64,000 nt of DNA, from assembly GCF_014109825.1 (NCBI RefSeq), contig NZ_CP059576.1:2630001-2694000 (forward strand), written 5' to 3'. The position numbers and the translations under genes were made by a program. Under the pieces are notes generated by a model. The model saw only the letters and a list, made by a program, of their open reading frames with translations, ran no database searches and was not told the origin of the DNA. The stretch comes from Legionella sp. PC997. GTDB taxonomy: Bacteria; Pseudomonadota; Gammaproteobacteria; Legionellales; Legionellaceae. Shown here piece after piece: positions 8,741 to 17,591 of the stretch (the first letter of the stretch is position 1; every line of letters begins with the position of its first letter).

Positions 8741-10612
8741 ATGGACCTCTCCAGTCTTACGACTTCAAAATGGAAAATGATTTTGGTTTTCCTATCCCTC
8801 GCTGCAATTTCTCTATATATCATAATGAAAATAATGGCTTTTCCTCGAGCAGAAATCCCTTTATTGATTATTATATTCATCGGTGGGATACCCTTATTGT
8901 TACAAATTATATTCAAATTGATTCGAGGAAATTTAGGGGCCGACTCCTTGGCAGCAATTGCACTCGTCGCCGGTACTTTTCTGCATGAATATTTAGCGGT
9001 GGCGTTGATTATCCTGATGTTGGCTGGCGGACAAACATTAGAACAATATGCGATGCGTAAAGCTTCTTCGGTATTGATGGCTCTTGCACAGCGTATGCCT
9101 ACTAAAGCTCATCGAAAAGTTAAAGACCAAATTGAAGACATCACATTAGCTGATATTCGGGTTGATGATAATATCGTGGTATATCCTTATGAAATTTGCC
9201 CGGTTGATGGTACCGTTCTCGAGGGTCATGGGGTTATGGATGAATCTTATTTGACTGGTGAACCTTATATGATGTCCAAAGCTCCGGGAACCGCTGTAAT
9301 TTCCGGTGCAATTAATGGGGATTCCCCTCTAACCATTAAAGCGACGAGATTATCTTCTGATTCACGATATGCAGCGATTGTCGAAGTCCTTAAAGAAGCA
9401 GAACAAAAAAAACCTTCTTTACGACGATTAGGAGATCAAATTGGAGCAATTTTTGCTCCTTTAGCCTTGATTTTTGCATGTGTTGCTTGGTACTTCTCGG
9501 GAGAAGCAATGCGTTTTCTTGCTGTGGTCGTCATTGCTACACCCTGTCCTTTACTCATTGCAATTCCTATTACCTTAATTAGCGCCATTTCAATGGCTGC
9601 AAAACAAAGTATTATTATTCGTGATCCCACCGTTCTTGAACAATTGCCTACATGTCAGACTGCAATTTTTGATAAAACCGGCACTCTAACCTATGGGAAA
9701 CCTACGTTGTCAGAAATTTATCTTGCCAAAAACACACATCTTACTGCCGATATCATTTTACAATCCATAGCAAGTCTTGAGCGTTATTCAAAACATCCCC
9801 TAGCTCCCGCCATTCTTAAAGCAGCTCAAGAACGCAAACTACAATTTCTTGAAGCCTCTCATGTTTCCGAAAAACCGGGGCAAGGATTGTCCGGCATCAT
9901 AGCGAACCATAATATATATGTTACTAGTCGCAATAAATTTCTACTCAAACAGCCTCAATCTGCTAATGAACTTCCACCAGAATTTCCAGGATTAGAATGC
10001 CTTGTTCTCTACGATGAGCAATTCGCAGCTTCATTAATTTTTCATGATGCTCCTCGTAAAGAAGGCAAATCCTTTATCAGCCACTTAACCCCGTCACATC
10101 AATTTAAAAAAATAATGGTCGTTTCTGGTGATCGGGAATCCGAAGTACGATATTTAGCGGCCCAGTTAAATCTAAAAGAAATTCGTGCCTCACAAAGTCC
10201 TGAGCAAAAACTCGCCATTGTTCGAGAGGAACGAAAAAAAGCACCTACAGTATTTATGGGCGATGGCATTAATGACGCACCTGCCCTTACAGCGGCAACC
10301 GTAGGTATTGCCTTCGGACAATGCAGCAATATTACCTCTGAAGCAGCAGGTGCCGTAATTATGGAAAATACATTGAAAAAAGTTGATGAATTAATTCATC
10401 TGAGTTTGAATGTCCGTAAGATTGCCTTACAAAGTGCTGTTGGGGGTATGCTCCTTAGTATAATTGGGATGAGCTTCGCCGCTCTTGGCTATATTACTCC
10501 AGTGGCTGGTGCAATTCTTCAAGAAGTAATTGATGTGCTTGCTATTGCAAATGCGCTAAGACTTGCATGGGGAGGAACTATTAAAATTGATTTACCACCT
10601 GTGTCTGTTTAA
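8741..10612 (+). CDS. Heavy-metal P1B-type ATPase (TPCPL type)
   Basis: A 623-residue cation pump with all catalytic motifs: TGE of the actuator domain (172-174), the transmembrane metal site TPCPL (267-271), the phosphorylated D311 in DKTGTLT, the HP motif (KHPLAP), and GDGINDAP (507-514). It has two N-terminal helices before the core and no N-terminal HMA or CxxC metal-binding domain. TPCP rather than CPC in the membrane site is described for the P1B-5 subgroup, some members of which move nickel or iron; that assignment is tentative. It exports divalent or transition metal from the cytoplasm. Downstream are a small protein, SixA and a stress protein on the same strand, each with its own apparent promoter. 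Confidence 0.88.
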   Translation: MDLSSLTTSKWKMILVFLSLAAISLYIIMKIMAFPRAEIPLLIIIFIGGIPLLLQIIFKLIRGNLGADSLAAIALVAGTFLHEYLAVALIILMLAGGQTLEQYAMRKASSVLMALAQRMPTKAHRKVKDQIEDITLADIRVDDNIVVYPYEICPVDGTVLEGHGVMDESYLTGEPYMMSKAPGTAVISGAINGDSPLTIKATRLSSDSRYAAIVEVLKEAEQKKPSLRRLGDQIGAIFAPLALIFACVAWYFSGEAMRFLAVVVIATPCPLLIAIPITLISAISMAAKQSIIIRDPTVLEQLPTCQTAIFDKTGTLTYGKPTLSEIYLAKNTHLTADIILQSIASLERYSKHPLAPAILKAAQERKLQFLEASHVSEKPGQGLSGIIANHNIYVTSRNKFLLKQPQSANELPPEFPGLECLVLYDEQFAASLIFHDAPRKEGKSFISHLTPSHQFKKIMVVSGDRESEVRYLAAQLNLKEIRASQSPEQKLAIVREERKKAPTVFMGDGINDAPALTAATVGIAFGQCSNITSEAAGAVIMENTLKKVDELIHLSLNVRKIALQSAVGGMLLSIIGMSFAALGYITPVAGAILQEVIDVLAIANALRLAWGGTIKIDLPPVSV

Positions 10613-10702
10613 CACAAACCATCCATTCCATTTAGACACAGTCTAAGCTCCTGGAAACAGCTTAACAAAAGAGATTGGAATTTTTCCTAAGTGCCGAAGA
10701 AG

Positions 10703-10725
10703 TTTGCACTATAATGTATATAGTG
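10703..10725 (+). promoter_or_regulatory. Operator-like palindrome over a minus-10 element, shared with 16475-16498
   Basis: CACTATA-ATGTA-TATAGTG (10707-10725) is a perfect 7-base inverted repeat, and the TATAAT at 10710-10715 lies within it. Preceded by TTTG it matches a second copy at 16475 in 22 of 24 positions. It lies about 30 bases before the gene at 10751. No good minus-35 is visible, suggesting an activator. Confidence 0.45.
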
Positions 10726-10750
10726 GGTATGATATTGGAGGTAGGGGAAT

Positions 10751-10966
10751 ATGGACTCAGCTAAAGATAGCGATCCTTATGAAGCCAGGATTAAAATTGA
10801 GGATACAATTATTTCCTCAACAACTGGAGCAAATATTGAATCTTTAACGATACTTCTGACTGAAAAATGTGATTTAGAGCATTCAGGGGCAGAAGGAGAA
10901 ATCATTGAGATTGCTACAGGAAAAATTATATATAGATGTCATAAACAAACCATAATAGATAAATAA
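10751..10966 (+). CDS. Small hypothetical protein, 71 residues
   Basis: An acidic 71-residue protein preceded by a GGAGG ribosome site and a palindromic promoter element. No domain, signal peptide or membrane segment. Three isolated cysteine or histidine positions (C46, H50, C68/H69) are not arranged as an obvious metal site. Its position between a metal ATPase and SixA suggests a link to stress or metal response, which is an inference from context only. Confidence 0.6.
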   Translation: MDSAKDSDPYEARIKIEDTIISSTTGANIESLTILLTEKCDLEHSGAEGEIIEIATGKIIYRCHKQTIIDK

Positions 10967-11055
10967 TCTTCTTGAAAATACGTTCAAAATTCATCTGAAC
11001 TCTTCGTCCGACTAAATTGTTCTTTTCTTTTTATAGATAACCGTGATGCTTTAAG

Positions 11056-11083
11056 GTCTAATTTCATTAGACTATAATTAGAC
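11056..11083 (+). promoter_or_regulatory. Triple ATTAGAC operator-like repeat at the sixA promoter
   Basis: GTCTAAT-TTC-ATTAGAC (11056-11072) is a perfect inverted repeat, and another ATTAGAC follows at 11077-11083. The TATAAT at 11073-11078 falls between the second and third half-sites. Arrangement and overlap with the minus-10 suggest repression or autoregulation by a dimeric factor. Confidence 0.45.
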
Positions 11084-11110
11084 TAAAATTTCGGGTAGCA
11101 AGGAGCCGCC

Positions 11111-11563
11111 ATGAAAATCTATCTCGTGCAGCATGGAGAAAGTCTAAAAAAAGAAATTGATCCGCAACAGTCCCTGAGTAAAACAGGAACTGCTGATATT
11201 GAGAACTTAGGTCATTTTATTGCTCGACAAAAAATAGAAATCGCCCATTTATTTCATAGTGGTAAACATAGAGCAGAACAAACTGCAGCAATATTAGCTT
11301 CAAATCTTTCCAAAACAATTGAATTGCACCATGGACTATCACCACTTGATGATGTAAACCCTATAGCCAACGAAATAAATCAACAAACTCATGACCTCAT
11401 GCTGGTCGGGCATATGCCTTTTATGGGCAAATTAATTGGTAAACTAGTACTTCTAGATGAAGAACGGTCTATTATTGCCTTAATACCAGGAACAATCGTC
11501 TGTCTTGAAAAAACCAATGAAGGCAAGTGGCTCATCAATTGGGTTAGACGGCCTGACTCATAG
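11111..11563 (+). CDS. sixA: Phosphohistidine phosphatase SixA
   Basis: A 150-residue member of the histidine phosphatase (RHG) superfamily in its short SixA form. The catalytic H8 lies in VQHGES (the usual RHG is QHG here), with the second histidine in LVGHMPFMG near residue 100. SixA removes phosphate from histidine phosphotransfer domains or from PTS phosphocarriers in other bacteria. AAGGAG precedes the ATG. The operator-like repeat at 11056-11083 covers its promoter. Substitution of Arg by Gln before the catalytic His is uncommon for the superfamily but occurs in divergent members. Confidence 0.85.
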   Translation: MKIYLVQHGESLKKEIDPQQSLSKTGTADIENLGHFIARQKIEIAHLFHSGKHRAEQTAAILASNLSKTIELHHGLSPLDDVNPIANEINQQTHDLMLVGHMPFMGKLIGKLVLLDEERSIIALIPGTIVCLEKTNEGKWLINWVRRPDS

Positions 11564-11647
11564 AGGGTATAAACACGATATAACTGCAAAAAATTATAAA
11601 GAATTAAAGATAAACAAGAGGAATGATTGCAAGCAAGCAAAGCTAAT

Positions 11648-11668
11648 GTATTATTAAATATATAATAC
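11648..11668 (+). promoter_or_regulatory. Palindrome GTATTAT-N7-ATAATAC over the usp minus-10
   Basis: A perfect 7-base inverted repeat with TATAAT (11661-11666) inside it, 18 bases before the ATG of the universal stress gene. It is the third palindrome overlapping a minus-10 in 1 kb. Confidence 0.35.
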
Positions 11669-11685
11669 TGGTAAGAGTCTCAGAT

Positions 11686-12117
11686 ATGTACAAAAAAATT
11701 ATAGTACCCGTTGATGATTCTAATTCATCCACTCTAGCATTAAAAGAAGCCATTAAACTTGCGAAGAATCAAAATTCCAAGCTATGTGTGGTTCATATCA
11801 TTGATACTCTGTATGAAGGGGATGTTGATCGGGACTCCTTTGTTGAGTTAACAAAAAAACAAGGACAGGAAGTTTTAAACTCAATGAAAAAAATTCTTAG
11901 TCGTTCGAAAATTGAGTTTGAAATGAAACTCACCCAATTAACTCCTTCTAAATCACAAATTGCGGAAAAACTTGTTGAGGAAGCAACTGCGTTCTCTGCT
12001 GATTTAATTGTAATAGGCACTCATGGTCGTAGTAGAATTCATCATTTGCTAACCGGAAGTGTTGCAGGGGATGTCATGCGAATTTCCAAAATCCCCGTCT
12101 TACTCATTAAACAGTAG
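11686..12117 (+). CDS. Universal stress protein UspA family
   Basis: A 143-residue single-domain Usp. The N-terminal strand KIIVPVDDSNSS and the C-terminal nucleotide-binding signature GTHGRSRIHHLLTGSVAGDVMR (G-2x-G-9x-G-S/T) are both intact, so it should be an ATP-binding type. These cytoplasmic proteins accumulate under starvation, oxidative or other stress. It follows SixA on the same strand with its own palindromic promoter. Confidence 0.9.
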   Translation: MYKKIIVPVDDSNSSTLALKEAIKLAKNQNSKLCVVHIIDTLYEGDVDRDSFVELTKKQGQEVLNSMKKILSRSKIEFEMKLTQLTPSKSQIAEKLVEEATAFSADLIVIGTHGRSRIHHLLTGSVAGDVMRISKIPVLLIKQ

Positions 12118-12205
12118 CTTTTGATAAGCACCGCAACCTATTGAACCACAATCTTTTTTACCAACTCCTTTAGCCATTGCCTCTACTCCTCGAAAAAGGT
12201 CTATA

Positions 12206-12237
12206 TTAATAAAATCTTAATAATATTATGCTAAATT
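12206..12237 (+). promoter_or_regulatory. PmrA-type box and minus-10 of the 1398-residue effector candidate
   Basis: TTAAT (12206-12210) and TTAAT (12217-12221) form direct repeats 11 bases apart, the second preceded by C as in the Legionella PmrA consensus (cTTAATatT). Ten bases later is TAAATT (12232-12237) as a minus-10, and the ATG follows with a short leader. The same spacing is seen at 42408-42439 and 59538-59569. Confidence 0.65.
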
Positions 12238-12270
12238 GTTAGTCTATTAATTGCACACGTTGGTAGAATT

Positions 12271-15200
12271 ATGCCGAGAATATACTCAAAGCAACGTATA
12301 AACTTCGACTCTTTGACTTCTAGCGACCTCCCGCGATATGAACATCATCGTACTTTACGCAGTGCAATTGGTTTATCTGCTACGAGTTATTCACAGCAAA
12401 TAAGAGAAGCGATAGTCTACCAATGGGATAATATCGCTCCAGAGGTTGCTCTGGCCATTCTTCAAGATGCTCAAAACCAAAAAATTGATATTCAAAATGA
12501 AATAATTCAGAGCATAGGAGAAGATGTATTTCATCAACAGTGTTTACAAAATGCTATTGAGAAATTACAGAATAATCCACGTTATTCCCTTTTTGTACAA
12601 AAATTTGCACTACATATAACCCGTAATAAATCGAAAGAACTAAGTCTAGAGCATTTAAAATTGGCAGGAATTATCACTGTTGAGCAATTCGATGAATTAT
12701 TTACTGAATTCTTATATGTACAAAACAAATTAGACACAAGCTTTCCTGATTTCAACAAAATAACGGAAGAAGATGATTATTATCAGCTCATAACGTACAT
12801 GGCAAATGAACCATTATATGAATCTTTTCTTCAGTCATTTACCCAATATCTTGCCGCAGAGTACAATAATGGCAGGATAAAAAACCATCACGTTGAAGTA
12901 CCTAAAGAAATCGAAAGTAAATCCCTAGCAAATTTTTTCCAAGCAATAAGCTATGATCTAAGTTTACAGCCACCGAAAAAACCATTACAAACAAATATAT
13001 TGTATGTCACCTTACTTTCAAATGAGTTGAGCTATACGGTCGTTGATCTCGCCGGGAATGAACTGACTGCATCAATCCCTTTCAGTGAGTGTCCTTTTAC
13101 TTTGGACGAACAAACCACTGAGGAAGAACTAAAAAGTCATTTACCGGAGCTGTTGAAAATCACATCTCAAAGGGGTCATACCGGGGCTATTGCACTGAAT
13201 ACTGGATCATTAAAAGAGAAGGGTATCGCTTTTTTAGAAAGTGATGTCGGTACAAGCTTATTTTTATCTCATTTACCCGCGGCCGATTTGGTTAAGGATG
13301 AGCGATATAAATTTAATCTTTACCAATGGTTAAATCAAGGAAATTTAGATCGCTTAAAAGATCTCTTGGTCTCAGGAGCATGTCAACGTTATAACCACGC
13401 CATGGATAGCTGGATTAAACAATTGACAAAACATGAAGAAATAAATGAGGAATTTAAAAAAGAAATTGAGGATGTTGGTGCTTTAATGAAGGAAATGACA
13501 GCACTAATCGCTACCCTTGATGAGAATCCAAATGCAAAAGACCAGGAACTAGATAAAAAAATAGAGCTTTTACAAGTGCATTTAAAAAAGCTTAAAAGTC
13601 TTTATAACAGCACGCCGCTTTTAAAACCGGGAGATGATTTCCCTTCGACGGCAGGTAATTTTGAACAGTTCATCAAAAAGATCATACTCAACTCTTCTGG
13701 AGAAAAGCTAACTCAATACATTGCCGACAGTAGTGATGGAGAAAAAGTTTGGAAATTGCATTTGATGGAGTTAGTCAGTGGATTAGTTAATGATAGAGAT
13801 TTTGTTTCAGTCCGCGATATAAAAAATAAAAATGATCGTTCTTTTCTAACCGATAAATCAGGTTTTATTATTCCTGCCCATATTGTTTTTAGAGAGCAGC
13901 TTAAAATGCGACTTACAACGTCTCTCAAAAATGATGTTCATCATTATTATACAGTGCGAAGTTATCAAAATGATAAATTATTTATGACTCAAGCCCCTGT
14001 GGTGTTTAGAGGAGGTTATTTCTCTGACTCTGTAGAGGAAACGGTTCTTTTTGCAAAAAAAATGACCCGTACTGGTGAATATACCGCTGACAGTCATTTA
14101 TTATCTGGCCAAGAAAATAATATTAAGAAACATGAAATACGTTCTGGAACAGCTTCAACATTAGCAACTACAGGCGTGGACGGAACACGCTCAGTTACGG
14201 ATAAATTTGATGTCGCACTTAAATTTGGTGGTATGAACGAGGTAAAGATTCTCTATATTGTTCGTGGTAAGGAATCATTTCATTCACAACCTTTTGCAGA
14301 AATTGTAGGAAAGACAAAGTTGGGTGAAATAGCTTACACCCATGTCAATCCTCAAGACTATGTCATGACCATCCTTTATAATCGTAATAACGAAATACTT
14401 GATGTTATTCCTGGGAACTTAGATGAAGAAGTTCAAAGAGTTAGTGAGTTTACTCGAGAAATAATTAGCTCCGGCATTAAATTTTATAACAAAAAGCATG
14501 ATGGATCTTCGTCTAAAACTACAGTGAAATTACCCACTCCGCTTAAACAGGAATATACCACACCTCATTCATCCGAGGAAAAGCCATTACTTGATATTTT
14601 GCATTCTCATCAATTGAAATCCGGTTCAGCCGCTCAATTAAACCCTTCAACAAAACTCCCCAGCATAAGAATCACACGACACGTTCGTTCAGGTCATAAA
14701 ATGCTTTCCTTAGAATCATTAAGACCAGAAGTGGAATCCCCTAAATTATCTGGTGAAAAGCTACAACTTCCTGAGGGTTCATTTAAGTTGGTTCCTGGGC
14801 GATTAAGTGAGGTAAGGGAAGCTGCTTTAGCTCACTTCAATATGAGGCATATTTTAACACTGAAGGATTTTAATCGATGGAGCCCTCGGGAAAGAGTGTT
14901 GCAGGAAACGTACAATCGTATATTACAACCTCATTTTATGGAAGGTGACATTCAGGAACAATTAAGACATGCTAATATCGCTCATGAAGAGTGGCTGACT
15001 GATGTGCTAGTCCCCAGAATGCAAACCGCTTTGATGCTTCATCTTGCTGCGCGATTAATTACCGATTATCGAGTGGATACCGAAGAGGTAAACACCCTCG
15101 CACAAAAATTATTTCATGATATCATGGATGCAGACCTAAGCTATTCGCTCATAATCGATTGGTCAAAAATTTCTGAGTCACTTAATGAGAAAGAACTACA

Positions 15201-16467
15201 TCAAAATTGTATTAATAAGGCTCAAAAAAGAATACAACAATTACACCCTACTTTAAGCACGGACAGCATTGAATACGAATCCAAATTCGAATCTTTTTTA
15301 ATAATGGAAAAAAATAAAGTTCAAAAACAACTGGTCAATAAAAAAATGTCCATGTTTTTGGATAAGAACTTAGACCCTTTTGCGCAAAAGTATAAACTGG
15401 AGAAAAAATCCGTTTATTCATTGAGTGATAATCGTGATTTTGTTTTTTTGGGCCCAGCAGCGAGCGGTAAAAGTACTATCTCCAATCTGTATATTACTAA
15501 AGAAAACCGAAAGGATTATGTGTCCTTGGCTACAGATGATTATCGAGGTATATTTCTACCATTTACAGAAGATTTTGAAAAACAGGAAACAGAACAGGCC
15601 TTTATTCGCACCCAAGACAGCGCCTACTTAATTAGTGAGCTTGTAGAAGAACGTATATTAGCTCAAAAAGACAAACGACCCAATGTAATTATTGATGGCG
15701 TGACCTATAAATCCTCACAAAAGGCTTTAGTAGAAAAAAATAATAATTCTGTTGTAGTTTGTGCTTGTTTAGATGATGTTTCCCAAGTTGTTAAACGCTC
15801 TTATGATCGAGCAAAACAAGAAGAAAGCGGTTCAGCAGATAAAGGAAGATATGTTAACACAACCAGCTTACTCCATATGCACAAAACCGCAAGTCTCAAT
15901 TTAGTAATGGGTTGCACCCCCAATTCTACCATTGCTTTTTATAATACTAATGTACCCCGTGGCGTAACTCCTCCTTTGATTGCTACTGTAGATACACATG
16001 GAGAAAAGACACTCACAATTCATCATGATCAAGGTTCTTTGATGTATTTAGCTTCTTTTTTCAATAAAGCACGAGTTAACGTTAGAGCTAAAAACGATCA
16101 ACATCTTTTTTTAGATAGATTAAAACAACCTGAATTTCAGATAGATTCATTATTTGCTGTCATGGATCATGGCTTTAAAATTGTCCTACAAGGTGAAAAT
16201 AAATTGCCTTGTTTAGTGGTCAAAAAAGAACCCATGGGTCAGATCAGGATGGAAATTCTTGACCCCGAACAACTCAAACATAAAATTGAAGAAAATAAAA
16301 CCGAGAAAACCTTGTTGCAAATGCTTATATTGTATGGGCAACTTGGAACTTTGAAAACAGTTCAAAAAGAGTGTTTGATTCATGAAAACATTGATTTGAT
16401 GGTCGAACATATCATCTCTGAATCCGAAACCAAACAGATAAAAACCCATTCAACGGAATTCATTTAA
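12271..16467 (+). CDS. Putative Dot/Icm effector: ADP-ribosyltransferase-like domain plus zeta-toxin-like kinase domain
   Basis: A 1398-residue cytoplasmic protein with no signal peptide. Residues 1-560 are helical and unassigned, with a coiled-coil-like stretch near 390-450. Residues about 570-720 follow the order of an R-S-E ADP-ribosyltransferase: R580 in VVFRGGYF, S641-V-T643 followed by KFDVALKF, and E686 in GEIAYTHVNPQDYV. Residues about 1055-1200 look like a zeta-toxin kinase: Walker A GPAASGKS (1061-1068), ATDDYRGIF with D1089/D1090 and R1092, and a later arginine-rich segment SYDRAKQEE...GRYV. The two enzymatic folds in one chain, the size, and a PmrA-type promoter box suggest a translocated effector. 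Catalysis by either domain is untested, and the fold calls rest on motifs alone. Confidence 0.75.
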   Translation: MPRIYSKQRINFDSLTSSDLPRYEHHRTLRSAIGLSATSYSQQIREAIVYQWDNIAPEVALAILQDAQNQKIDIQNEIIQSIGEDVFHQQCLQNAIEKLQNNPRYSLFVQKFALHITRNKSKELSLEHLKLAGIITVEQFDELFTEFLYVQNKLDTSFPDFNKITEEDDYYQLITYMANEPLYESFLQSFTQYLAAEYNNGRIKNHHVEVPKEIESKSLANFFQAISYDLSLQPPKKPLQTNILYVTLLSNELSYTVVDLAGNELTASIPFSECPFTLDEQTTEEELKSHLPELLKITSQRGHTGAIALNTGSLKEKGIAFLESDVGTSLFLSHLPAADLVKDERYKFNLYQWLNQGNLDRLKDLLVSGACQRYNHAMDSWIKQLTKHEEINEEFKKEIEDVGALMKEMTALIATLDENPNAKDQELDKKIELLQVHLKKLKSLYNSTPLLKPGDDFPSTAGNFEQFIKKIILNSSGEKLTQYIADSSDGEKVWKLHLMELVSGLVNDRDFVSVRDIKNKNDRSFLTDKSGFIIPAHIVFREQLKMRLTTSLKNDVHHYYTVRSYQNDKLFMTQAPVVFRGGYFSDSVEETVLFAKKMTRTGEYTADSHLLSGQENNIKKHEIRSGTASTLATTGVDGTRSVTDKFDVALKFGGMNEVKILYIVRGKESFHSQPFAEIVGKTKLGEIAYTHVNPQDYVMTILYNRNNEILDVIPGNLDEEVQRVSEFTREIISSGIKFYNKKHDGSSSKTTVKLPTPLKQEYTTPHSSEEKPLLDILHSHQLKSGSAAQLNPSTKLPSIRITRHVRSGHKMLSLESLRPEVESPKLSGEKLQLPEGSFKLVPGRLSEVREAALAHFNMRHILTLKDFNRWSPRERVLQETYNRILQPHFMEGDIQEQLRHANIAHEEWLTDVLVPRMQTALMLHLAARLITDYRVDTEEVNTLAQKLFHDIMDADLSYSLIIDWSKISESLNEKELHQNCINKAQKRIQQLHPTLSTDSIEYESKFESFLIMEKNKVQKQLVNKKMSMFLDKNLDPFAQKYKLEKKSVYSLSDNRDFVFLGPAASGKSTISNLYITKENRKDYVSLATDDYRGIFLPFTEDFEKQETEQAFIRTQDSAYLISELVEERILAQKDKRPNVIIDGVTYKSSQKALVEKNNNSVVVCACLDDVSQVVKRSYDRAKQEESGSADKGRYVNTTSLLHMHKTASLNLVMGCTPNSTIAFYNTNVPRGVTPPLIATVDTHGEKTLTIHHDQGSLMYLASFFNKARVNVRAKNDQHLFLDRLKQPEFQIDSLFAVMDHGFKIVLQGENKLPCLVVKKEPMGQIRMEILDPEQLKHKIEENKTEKTLLQMLILYGQLGTLKTVQKECLIHENIDLMVEHIISESETKQIKTHSTEFI

Positions 16468-16474
16468 TAAACAA

Positions 16475-16498
16475 TTTGCAACTATAATGTATAGAGTG
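16475..16498 (+). promoter_or_regulatory. Second copy of the TTTGCA...AGTG promoter element
   Basis: TTTGCAACTATAATG followed by TATAGAGTG is nearly identical to 10703-10725, with TATAAT at 16484-16489. The inverted symmetry is weaker here. It lies 47 bases before the gene at 16545, indicating shared regulation of the two small genes. Confidence 0.45.
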
Positions 16499-16544
16499 CA
16501 AAGTTAATGCGATATAATTCGGTCTTTTTAGATCAGGAGGAACC

Positions 16545-16967
16545 ATGAACACTCGTTTGCTGAAAAAAATCACACGAGAGAGAAATAAAGTAGAACAATT
16601 TATCGATCATACGCGGGAACTCTTTGCAAAAACTCCGGATATCTCCGAGAGAACAAATCGTCTTGATGTATTTGATACCTTATTACTCTTAGCAACCTAT
16701 GCAAAAGCTGAAGAGCTTGAAAATGAATTTCAATGTGTATTGCCCAATAATGAAAATGTAAATTCCATCGTGTACTTGAAAGAACATCTTCGAGAAATCA
16801 ATGGCTTTTGTCAAAGTACCCATAGCGATGAGCATGAAGTGTATAAAGATTTGTTCACTGACCTTGCTTCAGAAAAAAAACAAGGTGTTCGTGACCTGTT
16901 GAGTAAAACAATTACCGAACTTATTTTGGAGAAAACACATACTCCATCCGCGCGATTAACAGTATAA
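16545..16967 (+). CDS. Hypothetical 140-residue protein
   Basis: A charged, predicted all-helical cytoplasmic protein with a strong ribosome site (AGGAGG). No family recognised. Two cysteines (in FQCVLP and GFCQST) are not arranged as a known motif. Its promoter element is the near-copy of the one before the 71-residue protein at 10751, which suggests co-regulation with the stress/metal group. It is separated from the large effector candidate upstream by 77 bases and is probably transcribed separately. Confidence 0.6.
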   Translation: MNTRLLKKITRERNKVEQFIDHTRELFAKTPDISERTNRLDVFDTLLLLATYAKAEELENEFQCVLPNNENVNSIVYLKEHLREINGFCQSTHSDEHEVYKDLFTDLASEKKQGVRDLLSKTITELILEKTHTPSARLTV

Positions 16968-17145
16968 ATCTTTCCGTTATACCATTTTGTCCGGAATAAT
17001 AAGCAATCAATTTTATCTACTTTAATACTGGATTTCTTTCGAAGTTTCCTTCGTTTAAGTACTTGTTTCAACTTGTAAAAAAAAGTTTATTACGTGGAAG
17101 CAAACAGTAGCGCCCTAATGAAAAATGGGATAAGATGGGCGCCTG

Positions 17146-17574
17146 TTGTCCCTCAGGAGAATCATTCTGAGCACTTTTTTTAACGCTACACGAACGGCAG
17201 CTGCCGCAATTTATGCGGAATTTAAATTTTATCCTTATTATAATTTAGGTTTTCATCTCGATGCCTTTACAAGCTTTTTCTGTCATGTACTACGCGCTCT
17301 ATATGACTTCACCGCATTCTTAATCCGTGTGTTAATTACCCCTTTTTTTCTTTTAAATCCCTTTTTTTGGTTCAGTTTACCAGAGCATGTTTTAAATCTA
17401 GTTGATGATATAGTCGGTACTGCACTTAGCTTAGTCAGTATTGCCATTCATCCGGTTATTTTTATAATCCGTACCTTGGGTTCCATGTTTCTAGGTTATC
17501 ATGAAGGAACAGATTATGATTGGGGTGCAGAACCAGAAGAAGAAGCTTTGAACATGGCTATGGCAATCTGGTAA
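17146..17574 (+). CDS. Hydrophobic small protein with acidic C-terminus; start uncertain
   Basis: An open frame of up to 142 residues from TTG 17146. The only good ribosome site, AGGAGA (17155-17160), lies inside this frame, pointing to a non-ATG start such as ATT 17164 or CTG 17167, giving about 135 residues beginning near STFFNATRTAAAAIY. The middle is hydrophobic (ALYDFTAFLIRVLITPFFLL and LVSIAIHPVIFIIRTLGSMFL), consistent with two or three membrane-associated segments. The C-terminus has an acidic cluster (GAEPEEEALNMAMAIW) resembling the E-block of Dot/Icm substrates. No family is recognised. An effector targeted to membranes is possible; so is an ordinary membrane protein. Confidence 0.55.
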   Translation: MSLRRIILSTFFNATRTAAAAIYAEFKFYPYYNLGFHLDAFTSFFCHVLRALYDFTAFLIRVLITPFFLLNPFFWFSLPEHVLNLVDDIVGTALSLVSIAIHPVIFIIRTLGSMFLGYHEGTDYDWGAEPEEEALNMAMAIW

Positions 17575-17591
17575 CTTTATACTATGCTAAA

